The position numbers were made by a program, and so were the translations under genes. DNA of 64,000 nucleotides from Pontibacter sp. HSC-36F09 (GTDB lineage Bacteria > Bacteroidota > Bacteroidia > Cytophagales > Hymenobacteraceae). Of this stretch, positions 55,928 through 64,000 are shown piece after piece. Under the pieces are notes generated by a model, which made no database searches, was not told where the DNA came from, and saw only the letters and a list, made by a program, of their open reading frames with translations. Numbering within the stretch: position 1 is the stretch's first letter; each line of letters starts with the position of its first letter. The stretch covers positions 124,001 to 188,000 of the forward strand of contig NZ_JALKAA010000006.1 in assembly GCF_024171605.1 (NCBI RefSeq). The letters are read 5' to 3'.

Positions 55928-56011
55928 TCAGGAATTCGCCGCCAGGTATTCCCTTACGTCATGTATGATTTCCCGAACAGGTAAGTCTATGGTGAAAGGG
56001 TTGAAGGGCAA
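55928..56011 (-). pseudogene. Fragment of an hrpB 5' end (residues 1-27)
   Basis: The minus strand reads (M)LPFNPFTIDLPVREIIHD, then VREYLAANS and a stop. hrpB begins MPFNPFSIDLPVREIIPAV. The similarity continues upstream into the leader (GCTTT...GTAAA...TATAC), so the relic includes the hrpB start region. Confidence 0.75.
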
Positions 56012-56139
56012 GGGAGTAAGCTTTGGGTAAATCATGAAGATGTATACCTTTGTTGCTACCTATAAATGTCTGGTGAGAATGTATAATGTGCAGGCTTAAG
56101 GAAGCAAGTACCTTACTTAACCAATTGTAAGGTTATGAG

Positions 56140-57504
56140 TTATGGTATTTCAATGCGGAACTCCATAACTTTCCCACCCTTACTCATTGTCTCTCCGTAA
56201 GCCTTTATATCGTTATATAATTGAAGTAATCTATTGTCAGCAATTCCATTTTCAATTGCATGTTCAAAAGTCTCTAATGCCCTCTCCGGATTATTCTGAA
56301 TTAAATAACTTATACCAAGATACCTATAGTTATCTGACCTTCTGGGCATTTTTGAGATGGCCTTTTTATAATTTTTAATAGCTGATTTATAAAGCTTAAA
56401 TTTAAGAAAATCAAGACCTTTTGAGAACTCTATTATGTCAAGCCTAAATAATGGGTTTTTTAGTCTCTTGATATACCATAATTTACTTCCCACGCCAATT
56501 GTCACTTTAGCTAAAAGCATGTATAGGCTAAGCAGTAAAGCTAGAAAAAATCTAAGCACAAACATCAATGAGCCTTTCATACTATAATTGAATAAGGAAA
56601 GCCAAAACATGATTATACTATAATACATAGTTCTAAAGTATTGAAGGTTTAGTAAATAAGCATTAACTAAACCTTCATTTATCAGGTAAGGATTTCCACC
56701 TAGAATTTTTGCTATTTTGAGATGTCTGATTGCAGCAGGATAATTACCTAAGCCCACATGCGCTTGTGCTGCATGTATGAATATTAGTGGGTTGTTAGCT
56801 CCTGATCTTATTAAGAGACGAATCTGTTTCAGGGATTCATCAAATTCATTGCTCATTCCATAAGATACTGAAAGAGGCACCCTCCAGAACTCTGTTTTAC
56901 TGTATTTGCCGGCTTCAAAATAGTACTTTCTAGCCTCTTGGAATTTTTTTTGATAATCTAGAATCATCGCTAACTGTAAAAGCAACTCCATGCTTTTTTT
57001 CTTTTTCTTCACAGCTAACCTAGCGACATTCTCTAAATCGTTTAAATATGCTCTTTCATTTATAATCCACTTTCTATGGATTTTATATTTAATGTAAACT
57101 AGAAACTTTACAGTTAGATAATAATTTAAAGAGTCAACATTGTTATTGCCAAATTTATAAGCTTTTTCAGCATCGAGTAGTAAATTATCTACATTTATTG
57201 CGTTATTTTTTTTTGAGAACTCAGCTTTGATTTTTTCAAGATAAGGAGTGCTCCTTCCTTCTTTAGCCAAAATTAATGACATATAGTCCAAGTAATCTTC
57301 ACTTTGCTTTGAGTCCTGTTTAGATTTATAGTTTAAGTAAATAGATGCTACAAATGAAATTGCAGTAAGAACAAATACCACAAGGCTGAATTCACTAGCA
57401 AAAAACAAACTCACAACTCCTAGTGAGAGAAGTAGTGTAGTAAAAACAAAGAAGATATTTCTTTTGCGTCCTGTTCTGTAGGCTTCTGAAACTTCTAATG
57501 GCAT
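56140..57504 (-). CDS. TPR-containing membrane protein, unknown function
   Basis: The 454-aa protein has two N-terminal membrane helices (about residues 16-36 and 39-58), a helical region with TPR-like repeats (MELLLQLAMILDYQKKFQEARKYYFEAGKY, PLIFIHAAQAHVGLGNYPAAIRHLKIAK), a further hydrophobic segment (about 305-345) and a last TPR block (DNYRYLGISYLIQNNPERALETFEHAI). It is far more AT-rich and Lys/Ile/Asn-rich than the core genes and has no AGGTATA words, which suggests transfer. No partner domain hints at function. Confidence 0.7.
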   Translation of the reverse strand: MPLEVSEAYRTGRKRNIFFVFTTLLLSLGVVSLFFASEFSLVVFVLTAISFVASIYLNYKSKQDSKQSEDYLDYMSLILAKEGRSTPYLEKIKAEFSKKNNAINVDNLLLDAEKAYKFGNNNVDSLNYYLTVKFLVYIKYKIHRKWIINERAYLNDLENVARLAVKKKKKSMELLLQLAMILDYQKKFQEARKYYFEAGKYSKTEFWRVPLSVSYGMSNEFDESLKQIRLLIRSGANNPLIFIHAAQAHVGLGNYPAAIRHLKIAKILGGNPYLINEGLVNAYLLNLQYFRTMYYSIIMFWLSLFNYSMKGSLMFVLRFFLALLLSLYMLLAKVTIGVGSKLWYIKRLKNPLFRLDIIEFSKGLDFLKFKLYKSAIKNYKKAISKMPRRSDNYRYLGISYLIQNNPERALETFEHAIENGIADNRLLQLYNDIKAYGETMSKGGKVMEFRIEIP

Positions 57505-57657
57505 GTGCTAATTAAATTTTTTGTAAACAATTTATTGACTTTTATATAATCCCGCGAGAAACCTACTTTTAGTCTATACTTGACCATGCAACTAACTAAT
57601 TGGCATACATATTAGATATTCTTAAAATTATTTTTATCAATTTTTTTCTTTAAATAG

Positions 57658-58215
57658 AACCAGGTTTGGGTTTTTCTAATTTTTATATTTTTCTGATAAG
57701 CAGGACTGTATAAGCCAGGAAATAGAGCGCCATCCAGTTATTGACTTTTGCTTCAAAGCGCACCAGCAGAACTCTGAAGCTGTCAAGCCAGGCATAGGCC
57801 TACTCCACCCCATTTCTTCTCTTTCTTCTCTTGTAGAGCTCCGGGTCAAAGTACACTTAGCCTTCTGAAGCAGAGCCATTTCAGGGGTTTAAAACTATGT
57901 TGGCCTCTATTCTGAGCGAGGAGCAAAGCTTTCTGAAAGCCTCGGCGTCAAAGCCCGCGGCAGCCCTCCACTTCCAGCCCTGCCTCCTGGAGCAGTTGGG
58001 TCAGCTACCTGAACATCTTCTCGATCTCAAACAGGTCGTGGTTGCCTGCCACTGGCCCCCTATGCATCTTAGGACCGCGTTTGCCAACACTTAAGTGTGG
58101 CACGATCTAGTTGTTTATGCTATCTTCACTTAAGACTTCCATCGAATTAGGACCTGGTGATCGAATGTTCTCGCAAGCATTTTTAGAACCCTAATTTTTT
58201 GAGGTTCTCAAACCT
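57658..58215 (-). mobile_element. Decayed IS5-family insertion sequence (transposase remnant)
   Basis: On the minus strand, pieces of a DDE transposase can be read in several frames: PVAGNHDLFEIEKMF, LTQLLQEAGLEVEGCRGL, VYFDPELYKRRKRRNGVE, stop, then AYAWLDSFRVLLVRFEAKV and NNWMALYFLAYTVLLIRKI. The last is the C-terminal Glu region of IS5-type enzymes. At least three frameshifts or stops are present and the N-terminal half is missing. AGGTTTGGG (57662) and CTCAAACCT (58207) may be the worn terminal repeats. Confidence 0.75.
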
Positions 58216-58305
58216 TAAATAGGCTCTCTTTAATCTTTACCGTTATTATGATATGATTATAATTTTTCTATTTCAAAAATTAGCTTTGCGTCACTTGACT
58301 ATTCC

Positions 58306-59190
58306 TTACTTTAGTTTTTCTTGTAATGCCTCTTTATAATGTTTCTTAACAGCCTCCCTATATATTGTCCAATCAACTCCTTGTTTAAGATCGTAGATTA
58401 CTGTTTCTAAAACTTCCTTCTCGTTGCTAATCTCTATCATTAGTTTTTTGTCGAAAAAGGTTGGCTTAAAAAACAAGCTTGTCTTCAAGGAAAAATCTAC
58501 ACGGTTCATTAAATCATGTCTTCGAAACATTGAAGTTTCTTCAGTATTACCAAGGCCCACATAAAAGCTCCCAAATGACCAGTCTTCCCCAAGTTCTCTA
58601 CACAAACCGCTTAAAACATCCATAGTTTGTGTGACAGCCATATCTTTTAATCCATGTACCATTTTTTTAGTTTGGTACTCTACTCTATCGACTACTTTAC
58701 TTTTTATATCTTTCAATTCTTCGTCGTCTGCATCAATAATGTTAGACTTTAAAACAAAATCCTGAAGTTCTCTCAAATTTGTCAAATTCATGTCGATAGC
58801 TGCCTGTAGCTTTGCAAGTAATTCAGTCTTCTTAGGAGCCTGTTCTAATTGCATTTCAAGCCTTTGCTCCAACTCTTTGTTATTGGCGCAGTTATCTAAA
58901 ATTGTCTTGATTAACGGCAGTCCTTCGTAGATCCTATCACTTTTCCATTGGTTGCAGTATGAATGAGCAGGAATCCAATTCTCATAATCATTTATGTTAA
59001 AGCTTTCATCTAAACCATAAGTTATAAACACTTGCTTCATCCTTACTGGATCATTTAAAAGTTCCTCCGGTAGGACATGATCAACATGAAAGCTCTTAAA
59101 GTCAACAGGTTCTCTGCACCATTGACATCTCCCTTGGAATGCCTTATAAACGGCATATCTTTGATTGTTTTTGAAAGAATACTTCGACAT
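58306..59190 (-). CDS. HNH endonuclease-domain protein
   Basis: The 294-aa protein has an N-terminal HNH nuclease: CQWCREP at 22-28, FHVDHVLPEEL (His-Asp-His-type core), then NWIPAHSYCNQWKSD with the Asn and second Cys pair of the zinc site. A coiled-coil-like Glu/Lys-rich middle and a C-terminal domain of unknown type follow (ETSMFRRHDLMNRVDFS, MIEISNEKEVLETVIYDLKQGVDW). It is AT-rich and next to an IS relic. It could be a defence or mobile-element nuclease; no restriction, methylation or toxin partner is beside it. Confidence 0.75.
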   Translation of the reverse strand: MSKYSFKNNQRYAVYKAFQGRCQWCREPVDFKSFHVDHVLPEELLNDPVRMKQVFITYGLDESFNINDYENWIPAHSYCNQWKSDRIYEGLPLIKTILDNCANNKELEQRLEMQLEQAPKKTELLAKLQAAIDMNLTNLRELQDFVLKSNIIDADDEELKDIKSKVVDRVEYQTKKMVHGLKDMAVTQTMDVLSGLCRELGEDWSFGSFYVGLGNTEETSMFRRHDLMNRVDFSLKTSLFFKPTFFDKKLMIEISNEKEVLETVIYDLKQGVDWTIYREAVKKHYKEALQEKLK

Positions 59191-59260
59191 ATTACAAATA
59201 TAGAAACTATACGATATGTCATGCTTTAAATATAGTAAATTTAGTTGCGACCTTTACCTA

Positions 59261-59340
59261 AGCTGCCGTGCATTTACAGCTTTTGCATTTTCCTTTCCGC
59301 GAAGCTATACCTTCAGCACGAGCTACAAGCTCGCTCCAGC
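59261..59340. repeat. Dispersed palindromic repeat, copy 2
   Basis: The right arm GAGCTACAAGCTCGCTCCAGC is clear; the left arm is worn. The centre has GCTATACCTTCAGC. It lies 71 nt after the HNH gene start, in the promoter gap before the ASCH gene. Confidence 0.55.
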
Positions 59341-59379
59341 GGGTGTAATAGCCTGCTATATTTTTAAGTAGATTAGCAC

Positions 59380-59721
59380 ATGACAAAAGCTGAAACAGAG
59401 ATCATCGACCACCTGCACTTTCATGAAAAATACCTTGAGCTGGTGCAGCAGCGCCGGAAAACGTCTACGGTCCGGTTAGGGTATGTGCTGCCAAACGCCA
59501 TACAGTTGCCGCTAGTTTTTGGCGACATGCCTTTACCAGAAAAGGCACAGATAGAAAAGCTGGATTTTACCAAATCGTTTTCCGACTTAACCGAGGCTGA
59601 CGCCCTGACGGATGGGTTTGAGAGTCTGGAAACCCTCCGGGCAGACCTGAAAGTGTTATATCCGGACATTACAGCCGAAGACCGTTGTACCATCATTTAC
59701 TTTAAGTTGCTACCCGCGTAA
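59380..59721 (+). CDS. ASCH-domain protein
   Basis: The 113-aa protein has the ASCH (ASC-1 homology) beta-barrel layout: FHEKYLELVQQRRKTSTVRLG at residues 14-34 (the conserved Gly/Lys-Thr RNA-binding edge), a VFGDMPLP turn, and then EKAQIEKLDFTKSFSDLTEAD and a YPDITAEDRCTIIYF end. ASCH proteins are thought to bind RNA or act as RNases or amidohydrolases; no more precise function is visible. It is flanked by two dispersed repeats. Confidence 0.75.
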   Translation: MTKAETEIIDHLHFHEKYLELVQQRRKTSTVRLGYVLPNAIQLPLVFGDMPLPEKAQIEKLDFTKSFSDLTEADALTDGFESLETLRADLKVLYPDITAEDRCTIIYFKLLPA

Positions 59722-59745
59722 AAATTGAAATGCAGGCGATTCCCC

Positions 59746-59837
59746 GCACTGCCGCGATCTTGCAGCTCGTGTCTTTTCTTTTCCACACAGCTATACCTTC
59801 AGCTAAAGAACAGTACGAGCTACAAGCTCGCACTGCC
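59746..59837. repeat. Dispersed palindromic repeat, copy 3
   Basis: Arms GCGATCTTGCAGCTCGTG and TACGAGCTACAAGCTCGC with the central AGCTATACCTTCAGC. Starts 25 nt after the ASCH stop. Confidence 0.65.
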
Positions 59838-60021
59838 GAAGGAGTTAAAACATTAGCAGGATAAATAGATGGCAAAGAATATCCATTTTGGTGTACTGGA
59901 GAGTCGTCTTCTCGCAGGAGGAATACTTAAAAATCACTACTCCTTGTGCTAACAAACATATTGAACCTCCTTTATCACTATCTTGTAAGGCAATTTCCAC
60001 CACCTATACCTGAGCAAAACC

Positions 60022-60819
60022 TTGCGCTACTTCTTTCATATCGGCTATAGCGGCACGCACTACAAAGGGTGGCAGCGACACCCCTATGGTGTAGGGGTGC
60101 AGCAGGTGATAGAAGAATGTCTGAAGAAGATTCTGAAGCAGCCCGTAGCGATTGTGGGTTGTGGCAGAACGGATGCCGGGGTACATGCGAGCCAGTTCTT
60201 TTTTCACCTGGATGTAGCGCAGCCCTGGGAATTTGACATGCTTTTCCGGCTGAACAAAGTTTTACCGCCCGATATCGCCGTGTTCGATATCATGCCGGTG
60301 GAGGGCCTGCCCCACGCCCGCTTTGATGCCAGCAAAAGAAGCTACGACTACTTTATCCATACCTACAAAGATCCGTTTCTGCACGATGTAAGCGCCCTAT
60401 ACCTTGTTCGGAACCTGAACCTGGATGCCATGCAGGCGGCCGCTGCCCTGCTCCCCCTTTACACCGATTACAGGAACCTCTGCCTGACGCCGGCAGAGCA
60501 TGACAGCACCATCTGCCATGTTACAGAAGCCCGCTGGTTGATGGACCAGCAGGGTGACAGGCTGCGTTTTCAGATTTCGGCTAACAGGTTTCTGAGCCGC
60601 ATGATCCGCATCATTGTGGGCCAACTGCTGCAGGTCGGAACCGGCGCGCTCAGCCTGCCCGAGTTTGAAAGTTACCTGGCGCTGGAGAAAGCACCCAAGC
60701 ACCTTTCGCCGGCCTATCCGCAAGGGCTATACCTGTCCAAAGTAAGCTACCCTTTCCTGGACCTCGCGCCCCGTCCTGCCTTCTCCTCTGCCACTGCTGC
60801 TGTCTGGCAAACGATCTGA
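60022..60819 (+). CDS. truA: tRNA pseudouridine(38-40) synthase
   Basis: The 265-aa enzyme has the catalytic Asp-51 in GCGRTDAGVHASQFFFHL. It also has the N-terminal YFFHIGYSGTHYKGWQRHP strand and the C-terminal NRFLSRMIRIIVGQLLQVGTG motif. It isomerises uridines 38-40 in the tRNA anticodon arm. I use the TTG at 60022 as start because the family begins with RYF; a CTG 12 nt upstream is an alternative. It converges on the DUF3616 gene with a 2-nt gap. Confidence 0.95.
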   Translation: MRYFFHIGYSGTHYKGWQRHPYGVGVQQVIEECLKKILKQPVAIVGCGRTDAGVHASQFFFHLDVAQPWEFDMLFRLNKVLPPDIAVFDIMPVEGLPHARFDASKRSYDYFIHTYKDPFLHDVSALYLVRNLNLDAMQAAAALLPLYTDYRNLCLTPAEHDSTICHVTEARWLMDQQGDRLRFQISANRFLSRMIRIIVGQLLQVGTGALSLPEFESYLALEKAPKHLSPAYPQGLYLSKVSYPFLDLAPRPAFSSATAAVWQTI

Positions 60820-60821
60820 GG

Positions 60822-61910
60822 CTACTCCACCACCCGCAAAACATCTGCCTGCACATCATTTTCACCAACAGTACGTTCCTCCGTCGGGCTGTCGAATACC
60901 ACCAGCACGTGCTGCTCATCCAGTATGGCAAGTCCTTCCGCTTTGTCTTTCCCGGAGTTCTCCCCTGTGCCGTGCGGCACCTCGCACAGCCGCTCCAGTT
61001 CGTTGTGATGCAGCAGCTGCTCAGTGTGTTTGTTCACGGCATCGCGCCAGCGGTAGATGGCAATCACGCCGTCCAGATCCATGGTGGGCCCGGCCAGCAG
61101 GTATAGGTCATTCCCGAAAATGCGTAGCTCCCGTATACCTTTGCCCCGCAGGTTCAGGAAGTGCTTCCGGTAGGGTTTCTCCTTCGTCAGCTGCTTCAGG
61201 TGCAGTATACCGGCCTTATCCTCTTCGGGCTCCACTTCCAGCACCATGGCCCAGCCCCTCAGCACCGGTCCGCGAAGCCCTATATAAATGCGATGTCCGT
61301 GTATGGCCAGCCCTTCAATATCGAAGCCATTGTCTTTGCCGGGAATGTCCATAAAAGGAGCAATGTGCGGGTCCTGCCGTAGCACTTCCGTTAACAGACT
61401 GCTGGTTTTGTCGCCCTTCAACTGACCCGCACGCAGCATTTTGCCGGGCTTGTCCGGATCTTCCACTTCTTTGTACAAGGTATACCCCCCTGTCGCCGGG
61501 TCCTGAAGAATAGGGATGCGCGCCAGCAGGTAGCGGTTCGGGTCACTTTTGATTTTTGACAGGCGCTCTATCTGCTTTTTGATGGAGTCAGGCCGCTTCG
61601 GTTTCTTGCGCTTCAGACTGTGGGAGCCAATCAGCCAGAGGTAGTGATCGGCCATACCCATCCCCTCGATGTCGATCTCGCTGAAATCCTTTGCCGGGAG
61701 GTCCAGGTAATCGTGCACATCAAACGAATGGTGCTTGCCGAAAGAACCGTCAGGCAGGCGGGTAAGGCGCTCAATGGTAGTGCGCTCATCACAACTCAGC
61801 CATAAGTTATCGCCGAGCAAAAGGGCTGTAGAGAGGCCATCGCGCACATGCTTGCCTTTGGCATTCAGGCTCAGGTCGGGGGAAAAGGAAAGTTTAATTT
61901 TATCGCGCAT
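60822..61910 (-). CDS. DUF3616 family protein
   Basis: The 362-aa soluble protein is a beta-propeller-like DUF3616 member: LWLSCDERTTIERLTRL, FSEIDIEGMGMADHYLWLIGSHS, then GFDIEGLAIHGHRIYIGLRGPVLRG and GKDKAEGLAILDEQHVLVVFDSP. The repeated EG.A and VVVLE-type strands resemble YjiK/SdiA-regulated propellers. It has no signal peptide and its function is unknown. Confidence 0.82.
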   Translation of the reverse strand: MRDKIKLSFSPDLSLNAKGKHVRDGLSTALLLGDNLWLSCDERTTIERLTRLPDGSFGKHHSFDVHDYLDLPAKDFSEIDIEGMGMADHYLWLIGSHSLKRKKPKRPDSIKKQIERLSKIKSDPNRYLLARIPILQDPATGGYTLYKEVEDPDKPGKMLRAGQLKGDKTSSLLTEVLRQDPHIAPFMDIPGKDNGFDIEGLAIHGHRIYIGLRGPVLRGWAMVLEVEPEEDKAGILHLKQLTKEKPYRKHFLNLRGKGIRELRIFGNDLYLLAGPTMDLDGVIAIYRWRDAVNKHTEQLLHHNELERLCEVPHGTGENSGKDKAEGLAILDEQHVLVVFDSPTEERTVGENDVQADVLRVVE

Positions 61911-62010
61911 GTAGTATGTTTGGAGTTATGTTATACCTGTTCAGGTGTACGCAGGTACAGGTGTACAGACTGTGGCTATAAAACGAACTATGTGATAAAT
62001 AGTATGTCCT

Positions 62011-62376
62011 CCGTTGGCGTGAGCTTGCAGCCTTATCTTGTCCCATAACTTTTCTGGATATGGGCCTTGGTTTTGGGAAACTGTCCCCTTGAGGACAAGT
62101 GAGACGAGAGTCGAAACTTGCAACCATAGTTCCCAGGGGTGTAATGCTACGAAGCGGCCGGCTTGTGTGCGCCAATGCCGGTAAATTCACAGGTGTAGAC
62201 ACCCCTATGATCCCCCAAGGGGATACTCTTCTCCTACTGCTGCTACACTTTAGTTGGAAAAGGGCAAATCTGGGAAAGTTATGGGACAAGATAAGGCTTG
62301 CAGATCGTGCCTATACCTATCCACGCAGCTATACCTTCAGCACAAGTAGCAGCACGAGCTACAAACTTGAACCGGC
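62011..62376. repeat. Dispersed palindromic repeat, copy 4, split by the MITE
   Basis: The left arm (GTTGGCGTGAGCTTGCAG, 62013-62030) and the rest (62304-62376, with AGCTATACCTTCAGC and CACGAGCTACAAACTTG) are parted by the MITE-like element. Joined, they match copy 5 closely (compare CAGTTCGTGCCTATACC there with CAGATCGTGCCTATACC here). Confidence 0.7.
62031..62296. mobile_element. MITE-like element, 266 bp, inserted in a dispersed repeat
   Basis: The termini are perfect 22-bp inverted repeats: left 62031-62052 begins CCTTATCTTGTCCC, right 62275-62296 ends GGGACAAGATAAGG. Immediately outside is a 7-bp direct repeat CTTGCAG (62024-62030 and 62297-62303), a target duplication. Removing the element and one CTTGCAG restores a normal copy of the palindromic repeat. 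It has no coding capacity, so movement would need a transposase in trans. Confidence 0.8.
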
Positions 62377-62403
62377 ACACCATGCATGAATAGTGTAAAC
62401 TAC

Positions 62404-62445
62404 AAAAGCGGGGCTCGAAGGTTTTACACCCGCCCCGCTTTTATT
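62404..62445. terminator. Bidirectional terminator
   Basis: AAAAGCGGGGC and GCCCCGCTTTT with a long loop, A/T tails on both sides; serves the SRPBCC gene on the minus strand. Confidence 0.7.
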
Positions 62446-62488
62446 TATGTAATAAAGTATGATTTCTTAGATGCAGCTAACCGAGACC

Positions 62489-62998
62489 TTAAGCCTCCTG
62501 TTTCTGAGCAGCCAGTAGTGCATCAAGGCCTTCCATGGCCATGGTCAGGCCTTCTTTAAAGCCCATCTGGATGGTGGTTTCGAGTTGTGCCAGGTCATCG
62601 AATGTGATCAGGTTCTCTACTAAAGTAACATCCTCTTTAGGTGTGAAACTTACCTCCCACTTCGATTGCGGCATTTCAGTGTTTACTACACCTTCGGCAT
62701 CTGCAAAACCATCCAGTGCGGTGAAGCGCTTTTTAGGATCAATGGACTTGTAATTAGCCAATGCCCAGTGCTCTTCCCCTTCCGGACCAACCATGGCATA
62801 ATGCCAGTGGCCGCCTTCTCTGAAATCCATTGTTTTGGTACGGGATTTCCAGGGTTTCGGCGCCCACCATTGGTCCAGGATCTCGCTTTTTGTGTAGGCA
62901 TCCCACACAAGCGGGAGTTCTGCAGCAAACTCTCTTTTAACGGTGATCGTTTTGTTTACTTTGTTCACATTAAACTCAAATTCCAGGTTTCTTTTCAT
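62489..62998 (-). CDS. SRPBCC (AHSA1-type) domain protein
   Basis: The 169-aa protein is a START-like AHSA1 fold: [48 protein letters not shown], then [21 protein letters not shown] and the long C-terminal helix. Such proteins bind hydrophobic ligands, but none is indicated. Its ATG overlaps the stop of the ArsR gene by 4 nt, so the two are co-translated; this pairing is common and suggests the regulator controls it. Confidence 0.9.
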   Translation of the reverse strand: MKRNLEFEFNVNKVNKTITVKREFAAELPLVWDAYTKSEILDQWWAPKPWKSRTKTMDFREGGHWHYAMVGPEGEEHWALANYKSIDPKKRFTALDGFADAEGVVNTEMPQSKWEVSFTPKEDVTLVENLITFDDLAQLETTIQMGFKEGLTMAMEGLDALLAAQKQEA

Positions 62999-63315
62999 GG
63001 CTTATTGGTTTTTAGGTTTGATAATACGGTGTCCAATTCGCTGAAACGGTCTTCCCAGATCTTCCGGAACTGTTCCAGCCATTTGTCAATTTCTTTCATC
63101 TTAGCTACTTCAAGCTGATAGTAAATTTCGCGTCCCTGCTGTTCCTGTTTTACAAGCTGGCACTCCGTCAGAATCTGCAAGTGCTTTGAAACAGCCTGCC
63201 TGCTGGTGTCAAAATGTTCGGCTATCGCATTCGGCGTCATGGCCTGCAGGGCAATTAAACCGATGATGGCTCTGCGGGTGGGGTCTGCTATCGCCTGAAA
63301 AACGTCTCTTCTCAT
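62995..63315 (-). CDS. ArsR-family transcriptional regulator
   Basis: The ATG at 63315 gives 106 aa; the 7 residues of an upstream start are not typical. The winged HTH reads [40 protein letters not shown] and [16 protein letters not shown]. No metal-binding Cys are present, so it is not an arsenic sensor but of the SRPBCC-linked kind. A palindrome GCAAC(N6)GTTGC (63359-63374) lies 44 nt upstream as possible operator. Confidence 0.9.
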   Translation of the reverse strand: MRRDVFQAIADPTRRAIIGLIALQAMTPNAIAEHFDTSRQAVSKHLQILTECQLVKQEQQGREIYYQLEVAKMKEIDKWLEQFRKIWEDRFSELDTVLSNLKTNKP

Positions 63316-63358
63316 TTTTTTAATTAAGATATGCAACCATTTGTTTGCTAATATACGT

Positions 63359-63374
63359 GCAACTGAACGGTTGC
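63359..63374. promoter_or_regulatory. Palindrome upstream of the ArsR gene, candidate operator
   Basis: GCAAC and GTTGC are separated by six bases. Location within 50 nt of the start fits autoregulation. Confidence 0.4.
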
Positions 63375-63538
63375 GTTAATTATTTTTCATTTATTTTTAA
63401 ATAATTTACTGAGAGATAGTTACTAAGGAGTAAACTTCATACAGTCTTTCTGAGATAACTAGTTCTACAGAAGATCTCGGGGCAGTCTTTAATAACTTGA
63501 ATTTTCAAAAAGCAGCACTGTAAAACCTCCCTGCTCCC

Positions 63539-63622
63539 GCTAGCGCGAGTTTTCAGTTCGTGCCTATACCTTACCAAGCAGCTATACCTTCAGCACAAGT
63601 TGAAGTACAAGCTCGCACTAGC
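63539..63622. repeat. Dispersed palindromic repeat, copy 5
   Basis: The arms GCTAGCGCGAG and CTCGCACTAGC close a unit with a central AGCTATACCTTCAGC. It lies between divergent regulators. Confidence 0.65.
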
Positions 63623-63747
63623 AAATATTCACTCCCCGTTGATATAGGGGTTCACTCCCTCCGCCCTTCAAAAAAACTTCTCCCTTCTTGTAGTTTTCCC
63701 TTAACTTCTGCAACTAACACTATATCCGCATGTAAACCTAAAGCACG

Positions 63748-64000
63748 ATGGCGCAGCAAGTAGACGAGACCTTTATGCAGCAGCTAAACCAGCACCTGGG
63801 TATAGCGCATAAGGTATGCGGCCTCTATTTCTCGGATGCGGAGGAGAAGCAGGATGTGGTGCAGGAAATGCTCTACCAGCTCTGGCGGTCGTACCCGGGT
63901 TTCGACGGACGTTCCCAATTCTCTACCTGGATGTACAGCGTCTGCCTGAACACCGCCCTAACCTATCGGCGCAAGGAAAGCAAACACAAAAGCCAGCCGC
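63748..64000 (+). CDS. Sigma-70 family (ECF-type) RNA polymerase sigma factor, partial (3' end outside window)
   Basis: The ATG at 63748 opens a frame running off the window. It reads MAQQVDETFMQQLNQHLGIA, then region 2 features: FSDAEEKQDVVQEMLYQLW and RSYPGFDGRSQFSTWMYSV followed by CLNTALTYRRKES. That is the region 2.2-2.4 pattern of ECF sigma factors in Bacteroidota. The partner (anti-sigma or target) would lie downstream. Confidence 0.88.
   Translation, partial: MAQQVDETFMQQLNQHLGIAHKVCGLYFSDAEEKQDVVQEMLYQLWRSYPGFDGRSQFSTWMYSVCLNTALTYRRKESKHKSQP

Noticed and set aside
59870..59953. 27-codon ORF between the repeat and truA
   Set aside because: Too short to judge, no operon context and no protein-like pattern.

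Overview
The window looks like a chromosomal segment of a Bacteroidota bacterium. Within that phylum the gene content best fits Cytophagales/Hymenobacteraceae (Pontibacter- or Rufibacter-like). The reasons are TAnnTTTG-type -7 promoter boxes, weak Shine-Dalgarno use, many short-signal lipoproteins, LytS/LytTR and PAS-rich kinases of Bacteroidota type, DUF5686 and DUF4833 proteins, and a serine palmitoyltransferase with an inositol-lipid cluster. No rRNA, tRNA, CRISPR array or complete prophage was seen. The non-palindromic word AGGTATAG (often CAGGTATAGC) recurs on both strands in and between ordinary genes. It is missing from the parts that look recently acquired.

Layout. 1-443 is the 3' part of a small membrane protein, followed by a repeat-rich intergenic stretch. 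929-7399 (minus) is a tripartite RND efflux operon with its TetR regulator. 7588-8628 holds a DoxX protein and mug. About 8790-10995 is an array of three small gene cassettes (a lipoprotein, a HigBA toxin-antitoxin pair, a second lipoprotein) separated by attC-like hairpin sites, with no integrase in view; I consider this the most unusual item. purL follows (11800-15480), then a LytTR/LytS two-component pair (15570-17805) with a dead ABC ATPase remnant upstream, and an EF-hand lipoprotein and a HAD phosphatase.

20463-30999 (minus) is a compact lipid operon. It encodes serine palmitoyltransferase, a GNAT-type ceramide synthase candidate, an epimerase-type ceramide reductase candidate, myo-inositol phosphate synthase, a PgpA-like phosphatase, GtrA, a DUF5686 outer-membrane protein, a CDP-alcohol phosphatidyltransferase, DUF4833, an unlisted 44-codon ORF and an AUR1-like PAP2 protein. 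Together these could convert serine, acyl groups and glucose-6-phosphate into inositol-phosphoceramide. A TetR gene with its own operator lies just upstream.

32139-43691 carries pirin, two paralogous PAS histidine kinases, a hexapeptide acetyltransferase, a 58-aa protein, an SDR oxidoreductase, a small DedA/multidrug-export-like membrane protein, a NAPE-PLD-like lipoprotein hydrolase and an acyl-CoA synthetase. 44026-55448 holds an orphan ORF, a decayed CBM48 gene, MFS and Na/alanine transporters, hrpB, a metzincin-like lipoprotein, a YD-type lipoprotein and a third PAS kinase. Two fragments of a second hrpB 5' end flank the last two genes. 55651-59190 is a decayed and AT-rich accessory region with an esterase remnant, a TPR membrane protein, an IS5-type transposase remnant and an HNH nuclease. 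59380-64000 returns to ordinary genes (ASCH protein, truA, DUF3616, SRPBCC/ArsR pair, start of an ECF sigma factor) interspersed with a dispersed palindromic repeat. One repeat copy is split by a 266-bp MITE-like insertion with a clean 7-bp target duplication.

Everything here was read by eye. Family names rest on recognised motifs, not on searches. Start sites were moved from the longest possible ORF where a signal peptide, operon overlap or ribosome-binding site argued for it, and this is stated in the entries.
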